From: Oceanobacter antarcticus
GTDB lineage: Bacteria; Pseudomonadota; Gammaproteobacteria; Pseudomonadales; Oceanobacteraceae
NCBI RefSeq assembly: GCF_044962685.1
Contig: NZ_JBBKTX010000002.1
Span: 124,001-188,000, forward strand
Length of the DNA stretch: 64,000 nt
Reading direction: 5' to 3'
The first letter of the stretch is position 1. Each line of letters begins with the position of its first letter. The notes under the pieces were generated by a model, which saw only the letters and a list, made by a program, of their open reading frames with translations, was not told where the DNA came from and did no database searches. Both the position numbers and the translations under genes were made by a program. Of this stretch, positions 33,534 to 40,886 are shown in pieces.

Positions 33534-34967
33534 TTACGCCTGAGCGGTTGCCGTGGCGGCAATGTCTTTCTTGGCCGCACGCACGGTCATGTAGACGTTG
33601 TAAGCCATGATCAGCATGCCCGCCAGGAACAGTGCGCCGCCGATAACACGACCAACATATCCGGGATGTGAGGCCGAGACGGATTCAACAAAGCTGTAGG
33701 TCAGGGTGCCGTCCGGATTGACCGCGCGCCACATCAGGCCCTGCATGATGCCGTTAACCCACATTGCAACGATGTAGAATACGGTGCCGATAGTGGCCAG
33801 CCAGAAGTGCGTATTAATTAACGCAATAGAGTGCATTTCGCCCGCTTTGCGGCCGAACATAATCGGAATCAGGTGGTACATGGCACCGATAGAGACCATG
33901 GCAACCCAGCCCAGTGCACCGGAGTGTACGTGGCCAATAGTCCAGTCAGTATCGTGGGAGAGGGCGTTAACGGTCTTGATGGCCATCATCGGGCCTTCAA
34001 AAGTCGACATGCCGTAGAACGACAGGGAAACCACCAGGAAGCGCAAAATCGGGTCGGTACGCAGTTTGTGCCAGGCACCAGACAGCGTCATCATACCGTT
34101 AATCATACCGCCCCAGCTGGGGGCCAGCAGAATCAGCGACATTACCATGCCGGAGGTTTGTGCCCAGTCTGGCAGAGCAGAGTAATGCAGATGGTGAGCA
34201 CCAGCCCAGACGTAGATCGAAATCAGTGCCCAGAAATGCACGATGGACAGACGGTAGGAATACACCGGGCGGCCAGCTTGCTTGGGAACGAAGTAGTACA
34301 TGATGCCGAGAAAGCCTGCTGTAAGGAAGAAACCGACGGCGTTATGACCCCACCACCACTGCACCATGGCGTCAATGGTGCCCGCGTAGATGGAGTAGGA
34401 TTTGGTCAGGGAAACCGGGATCGCCAGGTTGTTACCAATATACAGAATCGCGATCATGATCATGAAGGCGGCAAAGAACCAGTTGGCCACGTAGATGTGC
34501 GTTTCCTTGCGGATCGCCAGCGTGCCAAGGAAGTTTACCACATAGGCCACCCAGACAATGGCGACCAGAATATCAATTGGCCATTCCAGTTCGGCGTATT
34601 CCTTGGTGGAGGTCAGGCCCATTGGCAGGGTAATGGCTGCCAGCACAATGACCGTGTTCCAGCCCCAGAAGGTAAAACTGGCCAGTGTGTCTGAGAACAG
34701 GCGGGTACGGCAGGTGCGCTGCACAATGTAGTAGGAGCTTGCAAACAGGGCGCTACCGCCGAATGCAAAAATAACCGCGTTGGTATGCAGCGGGCGCAAG
34801 CGTCCGAAAGACAGCCATGGGGTATCAAAGTTGAGTGCGGGCCATGCCAGCTGGGCAGCGATGAATACACCGGCTGTCATGCCAACTATGCCCCACACAA
34901 CTGTCATGATGGCAAATTGTCTTACCACCTTGTAGTTGTATTCGGGATGGTCGATTGCTGTGCTCAT
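33534..34967 (-). CDS. ccoN: cbb3 oxidase catalytic subunit CcoN
   Basis: A 477-residue, 12-helix heme-copper oxidase subunit that reduces oxygen to water and pumps protons at low oxygen. Signature segments are LSFGRLRPLHTNAVIFAFGG (low-spin heme His), WWWGHNAVGFFLTAGFLGIMYYFVPK (first Cu-B His and cross-linked Tyr zone), VWAGAHHLHYSALPDWAQT (Cu-B His pair) and GHVHSGALGWVAMVSIGAMYHLIP. The ATG at 34967 matches the usual MSTAxxxxxYNYKVVRQFAIM start; the open frame runs 32 codons beyond. It heads the ccoNOQP operon. Confidence 0.97.
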   Translation of the reverse strand: MSTAIDHPEYNYKVVRQFAIMTVVWGIVGMTAGVFIAAQLAWPALNFDTPWLSFGRLRPLHTNAVIFAFGGSALFASSYYIVQRTCRTRLFSDTLASFTFWGWNTVIVLAAITLPMGLTSTKEYAELEWPIDILVAIVWVAYVVNFLGTLAIRKETHIYVANWFFAAFMIMIAILYIGNNLAIPVSLTKSYSIYAGTIDAMVQWWWGHNAVGFFLTAGFLGIMYYFVPKQAGRPVYSYRLSIVHFWALISIYVWAGAHHLHYSALPDWAQTSGMVMSLILLAPSWGGMINGMMTLSGAWHKLRTDPILRFLVVSLSFYGMSTFEGPMMAIKTVNALSHDTDWTIGHVHSGALGWVAMVSIGAMYHLIPIMFGRKAGEMHSIALINTHFWLATIGTVFYIVAMWVNGIMQGLMWRAVNPDGTLTYSFVESVSASHPGYVGRVIGGALFLAGMLIMAYNVYMTVRAAKKDIAATATAQA

Positions 34968-35331
34968 GATTGGATTCCAATAACAGCGTGGGATTGAGGG
35001 TTCTAAATTTTGGCGACACATTATCGGGCGGTTATTGCCGCTTTGCAAATAAACGTCCGGCAACTGCCTGATATTTCAGGGATATAGCACTCGTGGAATG
35101 CATCCTGTTTGCCCATTGTAATTGAGAATTAATATCAATAAATGATATGGCCTTACTCGACTGTTATTCGGGCGGTTTTCCGTTATAAATACCGGTAATC
35201 CGGTGTTTGTAGCGGTGCCAGTTATCATAAGGCTGACGTCTTTGTTGACCTTGACCTAACGCAATGAAGCCAAAAACGACATAAATCGAGCGCTTGAAAA
35301 GCGGAAATTACGACCAAAGTGGTAACACCAA
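34968..35331. promoter_or_regulatory. ccoN promoter region
   Basis: 364 bases between ccoN (minus) and the alpha/beta hydrolase gene (plus). An ANR box was sought because cco operons are usually ANR-activated. The nearest candidate, TTGAG-N7-ATCAA at 35122-35138, has the wrong spacing, and no other site matches well. The region is AT-rich around 35120-35160 and otherwise unremarkable. Confidence 0.5.
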
Positions 35332-35988
35332 ATGACAGAGAAAATTTGTTTTCAGGCAGAAGCCAGTCATCAGGATCCTGACGTTATACTGGTTCACGGT
35401 GCCGGCGCCGGTCTCGAGTCGGATTTTCTGGTCGCGGCAAGAGTGGGATTCGAGGCCCGGGGCGTTACCGTAACCGGGGTGGAATTTCATTATATGGCCC
35501 AGTCGCGGGCATCTGGAAAACGCCGTCCGCCACCACCAGTTAAGCGTTTGGTCGAGGAATTAGGTGATGTTGTTCGTGTGATGGAGAAGCCGGTGGTGAT
35601 CGTTGGCAAGTCGATGGGCGGACGTGTTGCTTCGATGCTGGCATTGCCGGGTATGGCTCCGGCTAATTTGTCCGGGGTTATTGTATTGGGCTACCCCTTT
35701 CATCCACCCGGCAAGGAGCACACGCTCAGAGTCGAGCATTTTGACCGTATCTCTGTGCCATTGATGATTTTACAGGGCAGCAGGGATCCATTTGGCAAGC
35801 AGGCTGAGATCACGGCATTATTTGGCGAGAGGCACTGGCCTGATGAGATTGAATTGCTCTGGCTGGACAGCGGTGATCACGACTTTCAACCGGCAAAACG
35901 TTCTGGTAAAACCCGTGAATCGTTGCTGGATGAAGCTCTGGATGCTGCGGTGACGTGGCTGCAGCATCGTCGGCTGGGCAGTGTCTGA
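35332..35988 (+). CDS. Alpha/beta hydrolase family protein
   Basis: A 218-residue alpha/beta-hydrolase of the KANL3/Tex30-like bacterial group. The motifs are VILVHGAGAG at the oxyanion strand, VIVGKSMGGRVASMLA with the nucleophile Ser in GKSMGG, LQGSRDPFGK with the acid Asp, and GDHDFQP with the catalytic His. The gene is short and without lid domain, signal peptide or membrane segment, so it is probably a cytoplasmic esterase of unknown substrate. It is divergent from ccoN. Confidence 0.88.
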   Translation: MTEKICFQAEASHQDPDVILVHGAGAGLESDFLVAARVGFEARGVTVTGVEFHYMAQSRASGKRRPPPPVKRLVEELGDVVRVMEKPVVIVGKSMGGRVASMLALPGMAPANLSGVIVLGYPFHPPGKEHTLRVEHFDRISVPLMILQGSRDPFGKQAEITALFGERHWPDEIELLWLDSGDHDFQPAKRSGKTRESLLDEALDAAVTWLQHRRLGSV

Positions 35989-35995
35989 GCCTGAA

Positions 35996-36277
35996 TCAGG
36001 CGGTCAGTATACTGATACGTTCTTCACGCATCAGAATTGGCTGGATTGCGGCAATGACTTCGCGGCGTTCGCTGGATACTGCCCAGCGTTCCCAGTCCTG
36101 CAAGCTTTGCCAATTGGTAATAATAATGCGGTGATGGTGATCTCTGGCGTCTTTATAGGAGGCTCCGGAAACGTAACCAGGCGCTTCAAGAATCGCCCGC
36201 AGGGTGTGTTTGATGGCATCTTCATAGGTCGATTCCATATCGTCTGCGATACGACGATCGATAATAACCTTGATCAT
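35996..36277 (-). CDS. ABM-domain (antibiotic biosynthesis monooxygenase-like) protein
   Basis: A 93-residue protein with the ABM ferredoxin-like fold pattern: MIKVIIDRRIADDMESTYEDAIKHTLRAILEAPGYVSGASY, then HHHRIIITNWQSLQDWERWAVSSERREVI. The W-xx-W and late 'ERISIL' strand match family members such as YgiN/HmoA relatives. Proteins of this size act as small monooxygenases, heme-degrading enzymes or scaffolds; none of these can be told apart here. It ends seven bases from the stop of the convergent hydrolase and is on the strand of the roadblock gene upstream. Confidence 0.82.
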   Translation of the reverse strand: MIKVIIDRRIADDMESTYEDAIKHTLRAILEAPGYVSGASYKDARDHHHRIIITNWQSLQDWERWAVSSERREVIAAIQPILMREERISILTA

Positions 36278-36356
36278 GTGGTGCTATTCCTGAGTCGGTT
36301 GGTTGTGCAGACACTAGTGCGCTGGATTATACAAATCAAGCCCGTCCCATGTCTCT

Positions 36357-36746
36357 TTAGTCGAGCAGGCTGCGTAACGCAGTGACTGCGTTGGTGGTAT
36401 TCAGCAGTACCTGGCCGAGATTGGCAGACGGTGTGGTCGAAACGGCAAGCACCGCATCCTGACCGATATGCGTCAGTAGCATAACGCCTTGGCTACCCAT
36501 GACCATCACCTGATTCAGTTCGCCGATATCTACCTCTTGGGAAGCACGCTCGGCCAGTACCAGCAAGGAAGCGCTCATGGCTGCAAAAATATCGCTATCA
36601 ATACCGTCTCCCAGTGCTGAGGCAATAATCAGACCATCGGTTGTCATGGTGGCAGTGGCCAGTATTGCCCCTTCGGAGTTTGAAATCATGCTGCGTAATA
36701 TGTCAAAAATCCGCGTCGCTTCGGGATGTGTAGAGGTTTCATTCAT
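36357..36746 (-). CDS. Roadblock/LC7 domain protein (MglB-like)
   Basis: A 129-residue protein of the roadblock/LC7 fold: ILRSMISNSEGAILATATMTTDGLIIASALGDGIDSDIFAAMSASLLVLAERASQE, and then VMVMGSQGVMLLTHIGQDAVLAVSTTPSANLGQVLL. Roadblock proteins such as MglB act as GTPase-activating or scaffold partners of small GTPases such as MglA. It is encoded 122 bases downstream of a small GTPase on the same strand, which supports that pairing. The start at 36746 is chosen from the domain; the frame begins 23 codons earlier. The cellular process served is unknown. Confidence 0.88.
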   Translation of the reverse strand: MNETSTHPEATRIFDILRSMISNSEGAILATATMTTDGLIIASALGDGIDSDIFAAMSASLLVLAERASQEVDIGELNQVMVMGSQGVMLLTHIGQDAVLAVSTTPSANLGQVLLNTTNAVTALRSLLD

Positions 36747-36868
36747 TACTTGGTTTCCTTTTGGAACAGGCGTCGTGCAATCGGGTCTGGATGCCCGGCA
36801 AGGCTGATTTGCCACGTAGCGCCATTACTTCAACCATTATCAACCATGACTGCTGTTAATCATTGCTG

Positions 36869-37399
36869 CTACTTCAAGCCCAGCTCTAGAATAGAGAGCA
36901 AGCTCATCAGCATGACTTCGACGTCTTCAGCCTTGCGGGCATCCACTTCATATACCGGTGCATTGATGCCCATTTCTTGCAGCTTACTGATGTAGACTGC
37001 CAGCGGCGGATTGGTCGATAGATCCATACGTGTAATACCAACAACCAACGCATTGTTGTCAATGAATTTACGAAATGCCTCAACATAGGTGACCATATCG
37101 TCAACTGGATTGGCTGCGGCATTGTCGATCAGCAGCACCAATCCCAGGCCACCTACGGTCAGGACGTCCCACATAAAGCTGAAGCGGGTCTGGCCCGGAG
37201 TGCCAAACAGGTGGACTTTCTCGCCACCAGGAAGATTGATCAGACCATAGTCCATTGCCACAGTGGTGGTGTCTTTACGCAAGGCAACGTCGTCACTGGC
37301 TCTGGCTTCCGTTTTGACTACCGGTACATCGCTGATAGCGGCAATTGCGGTCGTTTTACCAGCGCCTACTTGCCCGCCGAAGATAATCTTGTATTCCAT
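36869..37399 (-). CDS. Small Ras-like GTPase (MglA/Arf-type)
   Basis: A 176-residue GTPase. The P-loop GQVGAGKTTAI is at residues 9-19, switch I lies around TTTVAMDYG, the G3 box reads LFGTPGQTRF where Ras has DxxGQ, and G4 is GITRMDLS. The last helix (EDVEVMLMSLLSILE) closes the fold. In G3 the usual Asp is replaced by Gly (FGTPGQ), a feature shared with some bacterial GTPases of this type. It lies upstream of the roadblock gene, so the two likely act together in a polarity, motility or signalling complex; I infer this from the known MglA-MglB pair. Confidence 0.88.
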   Translation of the reverse strand: MEYKIIFGGQVGAGKTTAIAAISDVPVVKTEARASDDVALRKDTTTVAMDYGLINLPGGEKVHLFGTPGQTRFSFMWDVLTVGGLGLVLLIDNAAANPVDDMVTYVEAFRKFIDNNALVVGITRMDLSTNPPLAVYISKLQEMGINAPVYEVDARKAEDVEVMLMSLLSILELGLK

Positions 37400-37649
37400 G
37401 TTTTCCTTGGCCCGAGTGGGTGAATCGATCTGATAGTCTACTGATCATTTACTTCCAGCAATGAGGTTTCAGCCGCAAATTCGTCAGTTCCTGAGTGATT
37501 TGCCCGTGCTTTGGACGCGCGCTGCCTGGAGATCCTCTGAGCTTGGCTGGTGATAGCAAGCGAGTAAAGCTCAGAAGTGTCAATGCCAACAGCGACAGAC
37601 AAATACCCAGGTAACCGCAGGGGTGACCTGACCCAGGCTGGCCTTAAAC
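37400..37649. other. Gap between the GTPase and the ketoacyl synthase
   Basis: 250 bases on the minus-strand side, holding only a 78-codon frame that is rich in Ser, Ala and Arg, overlaps the end of the ketoacyl synthase and has no family pattern. No terminator with a T-run was seen, so read-through from the synthase into the GTPase gene is possible. Confidence 0.45.
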
Positions 37650-39347
37650 TTAAAGCGGAACAGCCTGATCCCACCCTGAAATACGAATTTCCTGGTCGCT
37701 GATGGTCAGATCGGCAGGTTCCAGCACACTTTCACCAAAGTGATAGCGTGGGCGGGTTGTTCCTGCGGTGGCGTCGCTGTCGTACTGGTGTGCAGTTTCT
37801 GCCACCGTTTCATTACGATCCTGGTAGTGACTGAGCTCGCTTGTACTGTAACGCTGTGCGATCAGCTGGCGGGTTTTGGCCGGTGAAATAATCATGGCGG
37901 AGGCATTATTGCCGCCAAAGCCTTTGGCATTAATAAAGGCAACCGGGAGTTCGGCCGGGTCGATCTGCTTGTCCTGCAGGACAAATGCCAGCTGTTGCTG
38001 GTGCACATCATCCGCAATCTTGTGGGTTGTTTTGATGCCGGGGATAAACCCTTCGGCCCAAGTTCCCAGTGTGGCGCTGAGTTGATCGGCAGAGGCGGCC
38101 GACAGGGAATGTCCGACATACGCCTTGACGGCCGTGACCGGCCAGTTTTCCAGTTTGAAGGCACTGGCCAGTTGCTGATAGATATGGGATTCGGTCACCC
38201 GGTTCTGGGGCGTGCTGCTGCCATGGGCATGGACAAAGGTACCGTGACGCAAGACATCCTCACCAAGCAGGCGGCGGGCGCTACCAACGACCTTGCCCAT
38301 GGTGAGGTAATTGCCGATACCAGGGTTGGAGATAGACTTCTTGTAGCCGTCGGCATTGACCTGAACATCGCCAACGCTGCCGTGGATGGTCAGCCCCAGC
38401 TCCAGCGCCAGTTTGTCATCCGTCAGAATAAAAAACTGCGCCGATTCTGCAATGGTAAAGCCACAGTTGTCACCGAATGGTCGGCTGGCGCGACGGAGAT
38501 CCGCCGCTGCAGTGGCGGGAATATTGTCCAGATCCCGTAGTTTCTGTTCCGACGCCAGCGCCGTCATGGCGTTGTAACCTTCGACGATTTCCGGCACCAA
38601 GGGGGCTTCAGAATTGCCCACTACGACCACACGGCGCTTGCCGTTTTCTATGTCTTCTCTGGCGAGGCGCAAATTGTACAAAAAGGTGGCGCAAGCCGCA
38701 GACATACAGCCAGTTGTACCAACGTTGCCAAGCACATAGGCGTTAATAAAATCGGCCGGCATCTGGTTCATGCTCATGGCGCATTGCTTGGATGAGGTGC
38801 GCTTGCCCAGTAAGGCCGACTGCATCATGCCACCGTTACCATTGCTGTCTTGCTGACCCATGGAAGAGCCAGCATAAACGGCTATTTCATCCGGGCCGAC
38901 GTGCTGGCACAGGGTTTCCCAGTCGATTCCCAGCGAGCCGAGGGCATCCGATGCGGCATAGACGGCCATTTGCAAACCACGCGGGTGGTGCAGTGAGCGA
39001 TACAGGGTTGCCGGGTCAAAACCCGCAGGCAGCTGACCGGCGCTTTGTACGGCAAGGCGACGGTGCGTCAGGCGCCAGCAGGGGTTGCCGTCTTCATCCT
39101 TGAACGGTTTGTGAAAAGGCACTGCCTTGGCGTCCCATGGCACATTGTCCCACTCGCGTACCAGAGTGCCATTCAGAATGGCATCTTCATCGGTGGTTGC
39201 CATCAGACTGGCAAGACTGGCAAGTGTCTGTTCGCGTTTGACGCCGGTGAGTGAGTCCAGAATCATACGGCGAAACGCATGATGGCCCGAACTGCGGCCT
39301 GCGGCATTGATTCCACCAAAACCGGTTATTACTGCCAGATTTTTCAT
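37650..39347 (-). CDS. fabY: FabY-like beta-ketoacyl-ACP synthase
   Basis: A 565-residue thiolase-fold condensing enzyme. The catalytic Cys is in TGCMSAACATFLYN, the two His in FVHAHGSSTPQNRVTES and KAYVGHSLSAASADQL, and the glycine-rich end in NAKGFGGNNASAMII. The long insertion before the Cys (PWDAKAVPFHKPFKDEDGNPCWRL) and the overall length set it apart from FabB/FabF and agree with FabY of Pseudomonas, which condenses acetyl-CoA with malonyl-ACP to start fatty acid synthesis. The protein is shorter than the roughly 630 residues I recall for FabY. It is divergent from the GlxA-type regulator at 39465, which may control it. No operon partner is evident. Confidence 0.85.
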   Translation of the reverse strand: MKNLAVITGFGGINAAGRSSGHHAFRRMILDSLTGVKREQTLASLASLMATTDEDAILNGTLVREWDNVPWDAKAVPFHKPFKDEDGNPCWRLTHRRLAVQSAGQLPAGFDPATLYRSLHHPRGLQMAVYAASDALGSLGIDWETLCQHVGPDEIAVYAGSSMGQQDSNGNGGMMQSALLGKRTSSKQCAMSMNQMPADFINAYVLGNVGTTGCMSAACATFLYNLRLAREDIENGKRRVVVVGNSEAPLVPEIVEGYNAMTALASEQKLRDLDNIPATAAADLRRASRPFGDNCGFTIAESAQFFILTDDKLALELGLTIHGSVGDVQVNADGYKKSISNPGIGNYLTMGKVVGSARRLLGEDVLRHGTFVHAHGSSTPQNRVTESHIYQQLASAFKLENWPVTAVKAYVGHSLSAASADQLSATLGTWAEGFIPGIKTTHKIADDVHQQQLAFVLQDKQIDPAELPVAFINAKGFGGNNASAMIISPAKTRQLIAQRYSTSELSHYQDRNETVAETAHQYDSDATAGTTRPRYHFGESVLEPADLTISDQEIRISGWDQAVPL

Positions 39348-39464
39348 AATCGAGGCCCCAAAAGTATTTTCGCTATCTTACGGGCATCAAATTTCCACCT
39401 AGTAGGTTGATATGGACAAAAGATAAAATGATAGTGTCGTTATGTGACGCATAGGAGAGACACT

Positions 39465-40454
39465 TTGTTGCAACATGTGACGGTATTACTGGTTGAGCAA
39501 ATGCTGACTTCCAGTATTGCAATCCCGGTCGAAATGCTGGAAGCAGTACGTGCCCGATTAAAAGTAGCGCGGCAGGGGAATGTGAGCTTCAACATTGAAA
39601 CCGGAGTGGCGGAGCCGGGAGACATATCCAGTCTCGGGGGGCTGAGACTTTGCCCGGATCGAACCCTGGCTGAAATTGAATCCACCAGCCTGGTGGTCGT
39701 ACCGGCCCTCTGGCGCAACCCTCGGCGAGTGTTGCAGACCCATGCCAGCGTTATTGGCTGGATTGCTGAACAATATCGGCAAGGAGCCAGTGTGATCTCG
39801 GTGGGTACCGGAGTCTGTTTGTTGGCCGCCAGCGGTATTCTTAACGGCAAGCCAGCAACGACGCATTGGCATTATCAGGATCGTTTTACCGCAGATTACC
39901 CACAGGTGCTGTTACAGCGCCAGCACTTGTTGACCCAGGCCGGGCGTATTTATTGTGCTGCCAGCGTTAACTCCGGGGCCGATATGGTGATTCATTTTAT
40001 TGGTCAAACCTGGGGGCGGGACATGGCATTGCAAATTGAGCAGCAGTTCTCTCCAGAGGTACGGCAACCGTTCGAAAACAAGGTGTATTCTATTGGTGAG
40101 GGTGCACGACACGCGGATGAAGAGATTGCGCTGGTGCAGGCTTGGATGCGCCAGTATTTGCGGGAACCTTTTTCACTCGGTCTGCTCGCAGAAAGGGCCG
40201 GGTTGAGTGAACGACAGTTTATGCGCCGCTTCAGACAGGTCGTGGGAGTAACGCCACTGGTGTATCAGCAGACCATTCGCTGTCAGGCCGCCCGTGAATT
40301 GTTGCAGCACAGTAACTTGTCTGTTGCGGATGTTGCACAAGAAACGGGTTTTGGCGACAGCAGCTACTTTATCAAGATCTTTCGTCGGTTGCAGGGGCAG
40401 TCGCCGGGTGAATTCCGGAAAAAGGTACGCGGTAAATTATTTACCAGTGGCTAG
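39465..40454 (+). CDS. GlxA-type transcriptional regulator (DJ-1/PfpI plus AraC)
   Basis: A 329-residue regulator with an N-terminal DJ-1/PfpI-like domain (VTVLLVEQMLTSSIAIPVEML; VSVGTGV-like VISVGTGVCLLAASGILNGKPATTHW, where Gly-Val-Cys resembles the nucleophile elbow) and a C-terminal AraC double helix-turn-helix (FSLGLLAERAGLSERQFMRRFRQVVGVTPLVYQ, then LSVADVAQETGFGDSSYFIKIFRRLQGQSPGEFRK). GlxA regulators respond to metabolites such as glycine betaine or carnitine in relatives; the effector here is unknown. The start is TTG at 39465 or 39468, since AGGAGAG at 39453-39459 fits that site better than the GTG at 39444. It faces fabY across about 117 bases. Confidence 0.88.
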   Translation: MLQHVTVLLVEQMLTSSIAIPVEMLEAVRARLKVARQGNVSFNIETGVAEPGDISSLGGLRLCPDRTLAEIESTSLVVVPALWRNPRRVLQTHASVIGWIAEQYRQGASVISVGTGVCLLAASGILNGKPATTHWHYQDRFTADYPQVLLQRQHLLTQAGRIYCAASVNSGADMVIHFIGQTWGRDMALQIEQQFSPEVRQPFENKVYSIGEGARHADEEIALVQAWMRQYLREPFSLGLLAERAGLSERQFMRRFRQVVGVTPLVYQQTIRCQAARELLQHSNLSVADVAQETGFGDSSYFIKIFRRLQGQSPGEFRKKVRGKLFTSG

Positions 40455-40886
40455 GCAAAACGTGCCTGATATTTCCATCGAAAATCGATACTGGCATTAA
40501 AATCATCCATAGTTTTCAGTGATTCTGGTTATTCTCAATGCTTATAGTTCAGTGGGAATAGGGTGTGGAGGGCGATATTTGGCTTTTCATTTCTTTGCGT
40601 GTTTGACGGTAAGTAACGTTGCCTGGTTGTAAAAAAACTACGGGGAGGCGTTGTTTTCTTGTTTGGGACGCGGCAGACTGTCGCCCGTCGTCTGGGCCTG
40701 CTACTCCTGACCCTCGGAGTATTACGACCAGAGACCAAGAATTTTTAGCCTATAAAACGGGGTCAGATATTGTCGATTATCGTAAAAGGGATAATCAACA
40801 AGACCAGATTTTAGGGGTTACCAGGCTCACAAGGCCTTCACCCGCGCCTGATCCGGGCGCATGTATAAGAAGACTGGGAGTTCCGT
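40455..40886. other. Intergenic region before aceE
   Basis: 432 bases without a convincing gene; one long frame continues into aceE in another phase and has no conserved pattern. It should hold the aceEF promoter. No PdhR-type operator (TTGGT-N3-ACCAA) was found in it. Confidence 0.5.

Noticed and set aside
37438..37674. 78-codon minus-strand frame after fabY
   Set aside because: It overlaps the fabY end in another phase and has no recognisable features.
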